A DNA stretch of 64,000 nucleotides from Peptostreptococcaceae bacterium (GCA_902363255.1 CABIZO010000005.1:1-64000), one strand, 5' to 3'; counted from the first letter of the stretch, positions 26,623-36,351 are shown. Translations and numbers: made by a program. Notes: generated by a model from the letters alone, not told the origin.

Positions 26623-27465
26623 TTGAGAATTTCAGAAAAGTTTAATAATAAAAAAATTATAATCGGAGTTGCAGCTGTGGCAGTAATTTTAGGTGTTGTA
26701 TTTATGCAAAATAACTCAATTATTACAAGGAAACAACTAAAAGAGTATGAAGAGTTAGACAAAAAAATAGAATCATTATATGAAGAAAGTTCAAAATACT
26801 CTAGTGATAATTATGATGAAATTTCTAAGTACTTGGATTTGAGAGTGAAGTATGAAGATGCGGAGTTGTCTTTTTATGAATATAAGGAAAAATACCCAGA
26901 TGATTTGGTAGATGATATAGAGGCAGCTAAAGAAGAAGTTAATGAGTATTATGCAAAAGCTATTAAATTGGAACACGAGTTAAAAGAAGCTAAGGCTCAA
27001 AAACAAGAGAGCCAAATAGCGAGTTCTAACTCTTCTTCTGGATCATATTCAAATGGTGGAAGTAGTAGTTATGGTGGTTCAAGTAATGGATATAGCCACA
27101 ACAATAGTAGTTCTAATAGACACATAGGAAAAAGTGTTTATGTATCAAATGGAAATAGTTATTATCATGCTATATCAAACTGCAAGTATTTGGAGGGTGC
27201 TAAAACTTCTTTGGTTACGCTTACATCTGATATGAGAAAGTATGAGTGTAACTGTTGGACAAATCCAGTGGTTTACAAGAAGCCATCTTCAAGTAGTTCT
27301 TCGAGTGGAAGTTCTAACTCGAGTGGGAGAACTGTATATATAGCTAGTGGAAATAGTTATTATCATAATAGTCCTAGTTGTAAGTTTTTGAGAGGTGCAA
27401 GTGTGAAAGCTGTTGGGATTAATAATGTTGGTGGTAAGCATGCTTGTAATTGTGTGAAGTATTAG
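26623..27465 (+). CDS. Membrane-anchored coiled-coil protein with two C-terminal Cys-rich (YHxxxC) modules
   Basis: 280 residues from a TTG start (GGGGGAAG upstream). An N-terminal membrane anchor (about 10-28) is followed by a coiled coil (40-135), a Ser/Gly linker and two related modules at about 172-212 and 238-279. Each reads V-Y-x-x-x-G-N-S-Y-Y-H...C-K-x-L...G-A ending in C-N-C, with His and Cys positioned like the small zinc-binding modules appended to secreted nucleases. The modules probably bind metal or a ligand outside the cell. The function is unknown. Cotranscribed with the preceding coiled-coil gene. Confidence 0.65.
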   Translation: MRISEKFNNKKIIIGVAAVAVILGVVFMQNNSIITRKQLKEYEELDKKIESLYEESSKYSSDNYDEISKYLDLRVKYEDAELSFYEYKEKYPDDLVDDIEAAKEEVNEYYAKAIKLEHELKEAKAQKQESQIASSNSSSGSYSNGGSSSYGGSSNGYSHNNSSSNRHIGKSVYVSNGNSYYHAISNCKYLEGAKTSLVTLTSDMRKYECNCWTNPVVYKKPSSSSSSSGSSNSSGRTVYIASGNSYYHNSPSCKFLRGASVKAVGINNVGGKHACNCVKY

Positions 27466-27526
27466 GCAAGAATAAGAAGTATAAAAAATATAAAAATAGA
27501 AGACCAGCTTAGAAGGAGGAATAAAT

Positions 27527-29419
27527 ATGGGGGAAAGATGGCAGTTTTCAGTTATACCATGTATAGAGGAATCTACATTTAATAAAATACTAGAGAGATT
27601 TTATAATTTTGGAATATCTGGATTAGTAAGAGAAAATATACAAAACTCATTAGATGGGAAATTAAAAGAATCTAATGAACCTGTTATAGTTACTATAAAA
27701 ACAGGAAGCGTAAAAAAAGATGATATACCAGGATTGGATGAAATAAAAGAAAGAATAAAGTCTCTAAAAGGTCAAAATAGTTATACAAAAGAAACTATAG
27801 AACATATGAAAAATAAAATGGATGATGAGATAGTAAATTATATTTCTTTTGAAGATTACAATACAAAAGGCCTTACAGGTGCTCTTAGAGGGCAAAGTAA
27901 TAATCCAAAAGATACTTGGAGCATATATGCATATAACAAAGGTGTTCATACGGAAGAAGAGGATGAAAGTGTAGAAAAGTCGAGAGGTGGATCTCATGGT
28001 ATAGGAAAGATTGCTTCAAATGCAGCGTCTGACTTGTATATGATGTATTTTGCCAACTGTGATGCTGACGGGAATAAACACTTAGGTGGAACAGTTCAAC
28101 TTATAGAGCATAAATTTGGAGATAACCATTATAGATCAACAGGATATTTTACAGATGTTAAGAGAATAGGGGAGAATAAAACTAAGTTTTATCCATTCGA
28201 AAATAAATTCCATGATATATTTGCTAAAGATACAAGGGGGCTAAAAATAATAATACCATTTTTAAGAGACCAATTTAATAATGAAGATGAAATAATAAAA
28301 AGTATTTGTGATAGTTTCTTTATTGCCATTTTAGAAAATAAGTTGAGGGTTACTGTTAATAAAGAAATTATAGACAAGGAAACAATTAAAAATTATATAA
28401 AAAATGAAAAATACTATGTTCAAAATGTTGAGGAAATAAAGAAAGATTTTACTCCACTTTACTTTGACACATATACTCATCAAGAACCTATGGAGTTAAA
28501 AATATCAGATTCAAAAGTTGATTATAAGTTTAATTTATTCTTTAACTATGACACATCTATTGTTACAGGACGTGTTGGGATTATAAGAACTATAGGTATG
28601 AAAATAGAAGATAAAAAGGTAAAAAATAATGTTAGAAAACCTTTCAATGCCATAATAATACCTAAATCTACTAAAGAAGATGCATTTTTAAAATCTCTAG
28701 AAAATGAGTCACATACAGAGCTATCTTTTGAGCATATAAAAGATCAAAAAATACAAAGAAATGCAAAGAAGTTTATAGCTAATATTTCTAATGAGATGGC
28801 TAAAATTATTGAAGACGCCATAAAGCAAAATAATCCAACAGATGGAGCAATGGATACGAAAGATATAATTTATGAAGTGGAAAATAAATTTAAGAAGGAT
28901 TTATCCAAGTCAATGCCAACTGTTAAGTTGAATACAGGAAATAAAGAGAAAACTTTAGTTAAAATACCTATAGATGTGCCAAAGAAAAAAGAAAAGAAAA
29001 ATAAAGGTAAAAAGAATAAGCCAACTAAACCAGCGGTAAAAAAAGCTAAACCAACTAAAGAAAGTGAAGAAAGAGAAACTACTAGATATAATGCTAACCC
29101 AGAAATTGTGGAGAGAGTAGTTGTGGCAAATAATGAATACGTTAATTTCGATTTTTCAAGTAGCGATGATTTTAAAAAATCAAAATCATGTGATATTTCC
29201 ATAGTTGTAGTAGATGGTATGGGAAATGAATACGTAAATGAGTTTGATATGAAGAAAAATTATGAATCAGTAACAGATTTATCTACAGGAAAATCATTAA
29301 AAATAGAAGACAATTTAATTAAAGGTGTAAAAATAAAAACTGGAAATGCGCAAATTAAGTTAAAGCTGAAAGAAAATTACAATAGAGCTTTAAAATTTGT
29401 TTATTATGTGGAGGTGTAA
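27527..29419 (+). CDS. GHKL-type ATPase protein, first gene of an unnamed three-gene module
   Basis: 630 residues. Bergerat/GHKL ATP-binding motifs are visible: N-box E36-N37-I-Q-N40-S-L-D43, a D110-Y-N-T-K-G115 box and G154-G-S-H-G-I-G-K161. The middle region has no family I recognise. Residues about 485-520 are a Lys/Pro-rich basic linker that could contact nucleic acid, and a beta-rich C-terminal domain follows (about 535-630). GHKL proteins act as ATP-driven clamps (MutL, Hsp90, gyrase) and recur in anti-phage systems. It begins a tight cluster (3-bp gap, then an 11-bp overlap) inside a defence island, so defence is inferred. Start ATG 27527 behind AGGAGG. Confidence 0.75.
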   Translation: MGERWQFSVIPCIEESTFNKILERFYNFGISGLVRENIQNSLDGKLKESNEPVIVTIKTGSVKKDDIPGLDEIKERIKSLKGQNSYTKETIEHMKNKMDDEIVNYISFEDYNTKGLTGALRGQSNNPKDTWSIYAYNKGVHTEEEDESVEKSRGGSHGIGKIASNAASDLYMMYFANCDADGNKHLGGTVQLIEHKFGDNHYRSTGYFTDVKRIGENKTKFYPFENKFHDIFAKDTRGLKIIIPFLRDQFNNEDEIIKSICDSFFIAILENKLRVTVNKEIIDKETIKNYIKNEKYYVQNVEEIKKDFTPLYFDTYTHQEPMELKISDSKVDYKFNLFFNYDTSIVTGRVGIIRTIGMKIEDKKVKNNVRKPFNAIIIPKSTKEDAFLKSLENESHTELSFEHIKDQKIQRNAKKFIANISNEMAKIIEDAIKQNNPTDGAMDTKDIIYEVENKFKKDLSKSMPTVKLNTGNKEKTLVKIPIDVPKKKEKKNKGKKNKPTKPAVKKAKPTKESEERETTRYNANPEIVERVVVANNEYVNFDFSSSDDFKKSKSCDISIVVVDGMGNEYVNEFDMKKNYESVTDLSTGKSLKIEDNLIKGVKIKTGNAQIKLKLKENYNRALKFVYYVEV

Positions 29420-29422
29420 AAT

Positions 29423-30274
29423 ATGATATACAAAAAGGATGCAAATTTTCCATATCCACTATTAACAAATACATCAAATAGCTATGATGGATGTAATTTT
29501 ACGCTGGATATAGAATTAAATGAAAATACTTATGAATATATATTTCAGATAAATTATGATATTGAATCTGATTTTGTAAAAAAATTGATTAGAGAAAATA
29601 AGGCACAATTAGTTTTAGTTGTTCAATCAAAAGATAATAAGTTTTTTAATTTAAGTTTAAATGAAAAAATTAAAACAATACCTAAAAATAGAATTTCACT
29701 TATCAAAAGGACAACTATTCAACTTCTTATTCAATCTAAGGAAGAGATAAACTTTAAAGAAAATAATGATCTAAATACTTTCTATGGAAGTATAAAAGAT
29801 CAAATTAATGTTCCAAAGCACTCAATCCTTGGCTTTTCAAATAGCGTAATGTTTGATGGAAGTACAGCCAAACCACTTGAACTATTTGAAAAGAAAGTTG
29901 ATCCAAATCTTAAATCAGAAGTGAAGGTTGAACTTGGTAGTGAAACAATAATTATAAATTATAAAAGTGATGAACTACAATTTATAGATTCTCCTGTTAG
30001 TTCGACTATTAACAATATTTATGTTTATATGGGATTACAAAAAGCATTATACAGATTTGTTAATACTTATGGTCAAGAGGATGAGGAAGTTGATTTAGAA
30101 GAACTAGATCTACCAACTGATGGACTTGATCTAAAATTATATAGATTGATGAAATCTAAGATGATAAAAAGTGTTAGTTTAGAAAATATAGATGAGGTAA
30201 TTTGCTCAATTACAGATAGAATACTGGAGAAATATACTTCAGCAGTTAGGGGGTTATACTCTAATGGAAATTAG
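29423..30274 (+). CDS. Unknown protein, second gene of the GHKL module
   Basis: 283 residues, soluble, acidic in its C-terminal third (D-E-E-V-D-L-E-E-L-D). No catalytic motif is recognised. The first 100 residues look like a beta sandwich. The C-terminal half is helical, with E-x-F-E-x-K and K-A-L-Y-R-F motifs. It starts 3 bp after the GHKL gene stop and its end overlaps the third gene, so the three are translationally coupled and probably make one complex. An adaptor or structural role is a guess. Confidence 0.6.
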   Translation: MIYKKDANFPYPLLTNTSNSYDGCNFTLDIELNENTYEYIFQINYDIESDFVKKLIRENKAQLVLVVQSKDNKFFNLSLNEKIKTIPKNRISLIKRTTIQLLIQSKEEINFKENNDLNTFYGSIKDQINVPKHSILGFSNSVMFDGSTAKPLELFEKKVDPNLKSEVKVELGSETIIINYKSDELQFIDSPVSSTINNIYVYMGLQKALYRFVNTYGQEDEEVDLEELDLPTDGLDLKLYRLMKSKMIKSVSLENIDEVICSITDRILEKYTSAVRGLYSNGN

Positions 30275-31010
30275 ATTATTAAAGAAAGATTGTATAAAAA
30301 AAGAAGAGTTTTATAAAGACTTTTTGGACGATAAAATTATAGACCATGATGAATATTTTTCAGATGAAGTTGTTCATATAAAAGAAGCACCAGATTTTCC
30401 TATTTACATGGGAAAAGGTAGTGAAGAAGAAAAAGCCGTATTGTTTAAAAAGGCTTTTGAAGTTATGGCTAATTGCTATTTAGATACAGATCGTGATATT
30501 CATATGAATGAGATGTTTTGGTATTCGCTGCTTTGTGTTCATAAGAGGGATTTTTTGCTAAGGGAGTATCCTCAGATAGGTGATAGTAAAAAGGATTTTC
30601 ACAATATTGTGGTTAAGAAGTTTGACTGGGAGAACTATATCTACAAGTGCGTGTTAGGTGCTCAGTATGTTAAGGATAATACAACTTGTGATGAGGATAG
30701 AGATAGATATTATGATTTGATTGTCGAGAATCTTGATGTTTACAATTATATGATTAAGTACGAGGTTTTTAGAAATGATAAGTTTATAATTAATGTGCTT
30801 GATATTATTGATGACAATGGACTGGATAAGGTATTGAAGGCAAAGATTAAGGATAGATCTGATCTTGGTAAGGATGAGAGATATGGTAGAAGAGTACTGT
30901 TTGAGTTTAATAAGGCTTATCCTATTGTGATGAGTCCTATGCTTGAGAAGGATGAGCTGGAGGTATTGTTTATGGAGTATTTGGGGTATTATTATGATTA
31001 TGGCTATTGA
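30264..31010 (+). CDS. Unknown protein, third gene of the GHKL module
   Basis: 248 residues, soluble, mostly helical, rich in Asp, Tyr and Lys; perhaps related to DUF6339-like proteins, but that is uncertain. Conserved-looking blocks are R-D-I-H-M-N-E-M-F-W-Y-S-L, F-H-N-I-V-V-K-K-F-D-W-E-N-Y-I and G-R-R-V-L-F-E-F-N-K-A-Y-P. The ribosome site (AGGGGG) lies within the preceding gene, and the reading frames overlap by 11 bp. From about 30540 on, codon choice shifts to more AAG, GAG and TTG than in the two upstream genes, which may mark separate ancestry. Confidence 0.6.
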   Translation: MEIRLLKKDCIKKEEFYKDFLDDKIIDHDEYFSDEVVHIKEAPDFPIYMGKGSEEEKAVLFKKAFEVMANCYLDTDRDIHMNEMFWYSLLCVHKRDFLLREYPQIGDSKKDFHNIVVKKFDWENYIYKCVLGAQYVKDNTTCDEDRDRYYDLIVENLDVYNYMIKYEVFRNDKFIINVLDIIDDNGLDKVLKAKIKDRSDLGKDERYGRRVLFEFNKAYPIVMSPMLEKDELEVLFMEYLGYYYDYGY

Positions 31011-31095
31011 TATTAAGCATAACATTTTATTTTGAATATATTATTGATATAATAAGTATTAAAGGTAGTTTTGATAATAATTTGTAGGAAGAAAA

Positions 31096-32772
31096 GTGAG
31101 CAATATATTAAAAGTAAGTGAGGAAAAATTAGGCACATATTTAGCGCTAGCTAATGGAACGTTAAATATTCCATACACACAAAGGCCTTATGAATGGAGT
31201 AAATCTCAAATAACTCGTTTATTTAATGATATTTTATCTGTTTATAAAAGGGATCAAGTACAGCATATTTTAAATTTTATTACCATATATGAAGAAGATG
31301 AAAATTTATATATATATGATGGTCAACAACGTACAGTATCATTAATGATTATAATTTGTGCATTTGTAAATAAATTAAAAAGTTTAGGTGAGAACAAAGT
31401 AGCTGATCAGATTACATCTGAGTACATATGTGAAGAAAGCTGGAAGACAGGTAATATAGCTTATAAGATAAATTTTTCATCTGAGCAGACTAATAATTTT
31501 TTTAGGAAATACGTAATAAATGGAAACATAATTAATAGTAATGAAGATCTAACGGATTATGAGAAGAAAATAAAAGATAACTATGATATAGTAAATAAAT
31601 TAATAGAAGAGCATAATATAGATATAACTAGAGATGAAATAAAAAATATTATAGCTTGTTTAACAGACCAGATGCTTGTGATTGTACTTAAAACTCCAAG
31701 TGAAGATGTTGCAAATCAAATGTTTGAAACATTAAATAATACAGGTAAAAAATTAGCAGATTTCTATGTATTAAAAAACAATTGTGTAAAAGTTATTGGT
31801 GAGGAATTAACTTCAGAATATTGGAATGAAATTGAATCAAATACAGATGGTCTTAGTAAATCTAAATTTTTAACTCAATTTGTATCTATTTATAATGGTA
31901 AAACAAGCTCTAAAAATGTATATGAAGCTTTAGAAAAGAGAAAAAATATAAACTCAAAAGAAGGTGTTAAGGAATTATTGAAAGAAATGTCATGTGCTTC
32001 TAAGATATTTCTACAACTAAATGAACCAAGACAGAAAAATAAGGGTGATAAGAAAGAACTAGATATATTTGAAGGTGTAGTAAAAAGTTTAAAATTATTT
32101 AAAGCTGAACAGTATAAACCTGTTATAATGGCAATGGAATTACGACAATATGAGCTACAGGATATAAATATAATTATGTCAGAGTTTTTAAAACTGCATA
32201 TCAGAAATATATTTATCTGTAAAAATAAAGCGAATACATTAGAAAAGTTTTATCCTGAGCTTGCAGCTAAGATATATTCGTCTGAAGATGAGTTGGATGT
32301 AAGTGATATTATAAAAGAAATTAGAGATAAAAAATTAAATAATAATGAAGTAATTCAAATTTTAGAGCATAGGGCTTTTATGGATTCTTCGGAAAATCAG
32401 CAAACAAGATATATATTAAGACAAATATATAATAGTATAAATGGAGAAGAAACCAAAATATCACAAAATTCAGATGAGGTAAATTTAGAGCATATATTAC
32501 CTAAGAACCCACAAAAAAATAGTGAGTGGTATAAAATATTTTCGAAAGATGAGGATAGAAATAAATATACTTATTTATTAGGAAACCTTACTTTAATACA
32601 GGGTAAGAAAAATTCTGAAGCAAGTAATAAAGATTTTAAGGAAAAGAAAGAAATATATAGAAATAGTTCTATTATTCAAAATAAAGAGATTGCTGAAAAA
32701 AATGTTTGGCAAATGAAAGAGATTATAGATAGAACAATAGAACTATCGAAAAAAATTATAGAAATATGGTAG
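31096..32772 (+). CDS. DUF262/DUF1524 (GmrSD-like) type IV restriction protein
   Basis: 558 residues from a GTG start. The N-terminal DUF262 domain has I-P-Y-T-Q-R-P-Y-E-W and D75-G-Q-Q-R-T80, the ParB-like nucleotide-using motif. The C-terminal DUF1524 domain has the His-Me-finger-type nuclease signature L-E-H466-I-L-P and G-N497-L-T-L-I then N-S-E-A-S-N. Together they resemble a fused GmrS-GmrD protein, which cuts modified (glucosylated hydroxymethylcytosine) phage DNA. It lies 85 bp after the GHKL module, so it could be its own defence gene or a fourth member. A strong terminator follows. Confidence 0.85.
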   Translation: MSNILKVSEEKLGTYLALANGTLNIPYTQRPYEWSKSQITRLFNDILSVYKRDQVQHILNFITIYEEDENLYIYDGQQRTVSLMIIICAFVNKLKSLGENKVADQITSEYICEESWKTGNIAYKINFSSEQTNNFFRKYVINGNIINSNEDLTDYEKKIKDNYDIVNKLIEEHNIDITRDEIKNIIACLTDQMLVIVLKTPSEDVANQMFETLNNTGKKLADFYVLKNNCVKVIGEELTSEYWNEIESNTDGLSKSKFLTQFVSIYNGKTSSKNVYEALEKRKNINSKEGVKELLKEMSCASKIFLQLNEPRQKNKGDKKELDIFEGVVKSLKLFKAEQYKPVIMAMELRQYELQDINIIMSEFLKLHIRNIFICKNKANTLEKFYPELAAKIYSSEDELDVSDIIKEIRDKKLNNNEVIQILEHRAFMDSSENQQTRYILRQIYNSINGEETKISQNSDEVNLEHILPKNPQKNSEWYKIFSKDEDRNKYTYLLGNLTLIQGKKNSEASNKDFKEKKEIYRNSSIIQNKEIAEKNVWQMKEIIDRTIELSKKIIEIW

Positions 32773-32854
32773 GATTTGGGGATAAATCTGAAAGTATATT
32801 TTTATAATGTGTAACAAAATTTTAATAAGCATGATATGATAGATAATTTATAGA

Positions 32855-32910
32855 AAAATATAATGTAAGGGATATACTATAAATGATATACCCATTACAT
32901 TATATTTTTT
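32855..32910 (+). terminator. Terminator after the DUF262 gene
   Basis: A long stem, AAATATAATGTAA pairing with TTACATTATATTT plus inner base pairs, ends in a T-run. Confidence 0.85.
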
Positions 32911-33027
32911 ACTATATGTACATATGTAAGAACAATTGCTAAAGAATTTAGAGTTTATTTTTTATATAGATTGAGTGAAAATATGATATTTAAATGATGG
33001 GTATAAAGATTGTAGGTATTTTTTATT

Positions 33028-33336
33028 TTACCAAGTTTTCTTCAAGACAATATTCTCCTCAAACCCACCAGACTTAATCCTCTTATCAGATCTCCTATTC
33101 AAAATCTCCTCTTCAGAATATCCATACTTCCTACTAATAGCAAAAAGAACCTCAACAACATCAGCAATCTCCTCAAGATTCTTATCCTCTACAAGTTCAT
33201 CAACTTCCTCCTGAAGCTTCTTATACAAATACTCCAAAGCAACATCATCACTCACAACTTCAACTTCACAGTGATTACCACTATTTTCAATAATTTCAGG
33301 GATTTTATCTCGAACTAATTTATCATAAATTTTCAT
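33028..33336 (-). CDS. MazG-like NTP pyrophosphohydrolase
   Basis: About 103 residues. It begins M-K-I-Y-D-K-L-V-R-D-K-I-P-E-I, the standard opening of this all-alpha house-cleaning family, and carries the E-E-x-x-E and E-E-I-A-D-V metal sites (E-E-V-D-E-L and E-E-I-A-D-V-V-E-V). It hydrolyses non-canonical or excess nucleotides to monophosphates. Start ATG 33336 behind TGGAGG; an in-frame upstream ATG at 33381 has no ribosome site. It lies inside the defence island, divergent from the helicase operon. Small MazG homologues can be defence or stress genes, but a simple housekeeping role is possible. Confidence 0.83.
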   Translation of the reverse strand: MKIYDKLVRDKIPEIIENSGNHCEVEVVSDDVALEYLYKKLQEEVDELVEDKNLEEIADVVEVLFAISRKYGYSEEEILNRRSDKRIKSGGFEENIVLKKTW

Positions 33337-33441
33337 CTTTAACCTCCAAATACAATTATAAATAAAATTATAAAACCACATAGAGAGAATGTCAAAATAT
33401 GATAAACTATATCATATAACAAGAAATAAAGGGGAAAATTC

Positions 33442-35955
33442 ATGAGGTTAAATTTAAACTGTATAACAGGTCACAACGACCATTTATATAAAAGAATACA
33501 GCAAAGCATTCATACGGCCACATCAATAGATATGATAGTATCTTTCTTGATGGAATCAGGTGTGAAACTTTTACAAAAAGACTTAGAAGTAATTAAGGAG
33601 AAAAATATTCCTATTAGGATTTTGACAGGAAATTATTTAAATATAACTCAACCATCAGCCCTATACTTGCTAAAAGATATTTTAGGGGATAAAGTTGATT
33701 TAAGATTTTATAATGACACAAAGAGAAGTTTCCATGCAAAGGCATACATATTTGAAAATAATGAAGAGGGTGAGATTTTTATTGGATCATCTAACCTTTC
33801 AAAATCGGCTTTAACAAGTGGAATTGAGTGGAATTATAGAATAGATAAGAAAACAAGTGAAGATGATTATAGCTATTTTAAATCTATGTTTGAGGATTTG
33901 TTTTTAAATGAATCTATCATTGTAAATGACGAAGAACTAGAAAGATACTCAAAAGCTTGGAAAAGACCAAAGGTATTTGCACAAATAGAAGAAAAGAAAG
34001 AGAAGATAAATTACTCTTACGATGAAGAAAATAAGGTTACTAGCTTGTTTGAACCTAGAGGAGCTCAAATAGAGGCATTATATGAGCTTAAAAAGACTAG
34101 AGAAGAAGGTAATGACAAGGCACTTATAGTGGCAGCTACGGGCATAGGAAAAACTTATTTGGCAGCTTTTGATAGCAGGGAGTTCAACAGAGTTTTATTT
34201 ATAGCTCATAGGGAAGAAATTTTAAAACAAGCCTATGAAAGTTTTAAAAATGTTAGAATAGATAAATTTAATAGTTGCGATGATCTATTCGATAAGGTTG
34301 CTGAAAACATGGATAAAGTTCAAAATAGCTACAATGAAGATGGATATAATATGGGATTTTTCATGAATTCCACAAAAGATACTAACAAAGATATAGTATT
34401 TGCATCTGTGCAAAGTTTGGGAAAAGAAAATTATCTAAATGAGCAATATTTTACTAAAGATTATTTTGATTACATTGTAGTAGATGAGTTTCATCATGCT
34501 GTGTCAAAGAACTATCAGAATATAATAAATTACTTTACGCCTAAATTTATGTTGGGATTAACAGCCACACCAGATAGACTAGACAACAAAGATGTATTTA
34601 GCATATGTGATTACAATACAGTTTATGAGGCAACTTTAAAGACTGCAATAGATAAAGGTTGGTTAGTACCTTTTAGATATTATGGGATCTATGATGAAAG
34701 TGTAAATTATGAAGAAGTTGAATTTAAAAATGGAAAATATAATGAAAAACAATTGGAAGATGCTTTAAGTATAAATAAAAGAGCAGAACTAATTTTAAAT
34801 CATTATAAAAAATACAAAACTACCAGTGCACTAGGATTTTGTACAAGTAAGTCTCATGCTGAGTTTATGGCAAAATACTTCAGTGAACAAGGGATAAGTG
34901 CTTGCGCTGTTTATAGCGGTAGTGAAGGTGAATACAATGAAGAGAGAAATATAGCTCTTAATAAATTAAGAAAAGAAGAAATAAAAGTTATTTTCTCCGT
35001 AGATATGTTCAATGAAGGTTTAGATGTTAAAAGTATCGACATGGTTATGTTTTTAAGACCGACAGAGTCGCCAACTGTATTCTTACAGCAGTTAGGTAGA
35101 GGACTTAGAAAGGATAAAAATAAAAAATATCTAAATGTGTTGGACTTTATAGGAAATTATAAAAAGGCTAACTTAGTACCATATCTTCTTACTGGAGAAA
35201 GTAAGAAAGTAGAAAAGACTACTGGTTTTATACCAAATGAAGAAGATTATCCAGAGGATTGCTTTATAGATTTTGATTTTAGGTTAGTTGATATATTTGA
35301 AAGAATGAACAAAGAAAATCAAAAGATAGAAGATCTTATATTAGCTGAGTATTTTAAAATAAAAGAAGATTTGGGACATATACCTTCTAGAGTGGAGATG
35401 TTCACCTATATGGATGATGATTTATATAGTAACATGAAGAAAAAATCTAAGATTAATATTTTTAAAGATTATACTAAATTTTTAAATGATAACAATGAGA
35501 TTGATGAGGATGAAGATAACTTAGTAGGTACTTTTGGCCATGAATTTATTAAGTTTATAGAAAATACTAGTATGTCTAAAACTTATAAAATCCCTGTGAT
35601 TTTAGCATTTTACAATGATGGTAAAATGAAGTTAGAAATAGATGACGACGATTTGTATAAAAGCTTTAAGGAGTTTTATAGTAAGGGATCTAATGGAGTA
35701 GATATGTTGAAGGATAAGTCTACGGCTAAGTTTAAGACATGGGAAAAGAAACAATATGTATCTTTAGCTAGGAAAAATCCAGTTCATTTTTTATGTAAGA
35801 GTAGCAGTGAGTTTTTCACTATCGAAGGAGATAATATTTGTTTAAATAAGGAGTTAAACCTATATTTAGGTGATGAGTCATTTATTAATCATGTAAAAGA
35901 TGCCATAGATTTTAGAACTAAAGAGTACTATAAGAGCAGGTTTAATAACAAATAA
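33442..35955 (+). CDS. PLD-nuclease/DEAD-box helicase fusion protein
   Basis: 837 residues. A phospholipase D-like nuclease domain at the N-terminus has H98-A-K100 and G115-S-S-N118. A superfamily II helicase follows: Walker A A-T233-G-I-G-K237-T, D348-E-F-H351, the S-A-T-like T-A-T-P motif and arginine finger Q-x-L-G-R-G-L-R553. A C-terminal DUF3427-like or other accessory region completes it. One PLD motif suggests a dimeric nuclease. It should move along and cleave DNA. It heads an operon with two small genes, mcrB and mcrC. Start ATG 33442 behind AAAGGGGA. Confidence 0.82.
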   Translation: MRLNLNCITGHNDHLYKRIQQSIHTATSIDMIVSFLMESGVKLLQKDLEVIKEKNIPIRILTGNYLNITQPSALYLLKDILGDKVDLRFYNDTKRSFHAKAYIFENNEEGEIFIGSSNLSKSALTSGIEWNYRIDKKTSEDDYSYFKSMFEDLFLNESIIVNDEELERYSKAWKRPKVFAQIEEKKEKINYSYDEENKVTSLFEPRGAQIEALYELKKTREEGNDKALIVAATGIGKTYLAAFDSREFNRVLFIAHREEILKQAYESFKNVRIDKFNSCDDLFDKVAENMDKVQNSYNEDGYNMGFFMNSTKDTNKDIVFASVQSLGKENYLNEQYFTKDYFDYIVVDEFHHAVSKNYQNIINYFTPKFMLGLTATPDRLDNKDVFSICDYNTVYEATLKTAIDKGWLVPFRYYGIYDESVNYEEVEFKNGKYNEKQLEDALSINKRAELILNHYKKYKTTSALGFCTSKSHAEFMAKYFSEQGISACAVYSGSEGEYNEERNIALNKLRKEEIKVIFSVDMFNEGLDVKSIDMVMFLRPTESPTVFLQQLGRGLRKDKNKKYLNVLDFIGNYKKANLVPYLLTGESKKVEKTTGFIPNEEDYPEDCFIDFDFRLVDIFERMNKENQKIEDLILAEYFKIKEDLGHIPSRVEMFTYMDDDLYSNMKKKSKINIFKDYTKFLNDNNEIDEDEDNLVGTFGHEFIKFIENTSMSKTYKIPVILAFYNDGKMKLEIDDDDLYKSFKEFYSKGSNGVDMLKDKSTAKFKTWEKKQYVSLARKNPVHFLCKSSSEFFTIEGDNICLNKELNLYLGDESFINHVKDAIDFRTKEYYKSRFNNK

Positions 35956-35973
35956 TGTTTGGGGGATTATGAT

Positions 35974-36351
35974 ATGATGCAAATAGTAAAGTTAGAAGAT
36001 TTAAAATGCAAAGGTGAGTTAAATCACGAAGATATAATTCATGACTCTGTAGGTTTTGTTGTAAATAATGCTATCGATAAAGATAATAGAGATTTATATA
36101 ACGCAACTCAAGGAAGATGGAAATGTAGTATAAGAAAAGTTAGGAATTCAGATTTAGTATTTAGCTTATATAGAGGAATGATAGCTGGAATATGGATACC
36201 AGAAAAATAGTATGAGAGTGATATTAAGGGTAGAGTTTATTTTGAAGGAAAGCAATGTGAAGATAAGGATATTATAGATAAATACCTTTATAAAAAAGCA
36301 CCAAAAGCATACAGCGTAGTAAGATATTATGGAAATCTAAAAAATAAATAA
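35974..36351 (+). pseudogene. Small gene of the McrBC operon, interrupted by an in-frame TAG
   Basis: The frame from ATG 35974 (ribosome site TTGGGGG) runs 78 codons to TAG (36208-36210), then stays open in the same frame for 46 codons to TAA (36349-36351). The joined protein would be about 125 residues and has the shape of a small PUA/EVE-like base-reading domain: G-R-W-K-x-S-x-R-K-V, a G-x-I-A-G-I-W strand before the stop, and G-R-V-Y-F-E-G-K-Q and R-Y-Y-G-N-L-K-N after it. One base change would restore it. It is probably a recent nonsense mutation, less likely readthrough. Confidence 0.6.
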
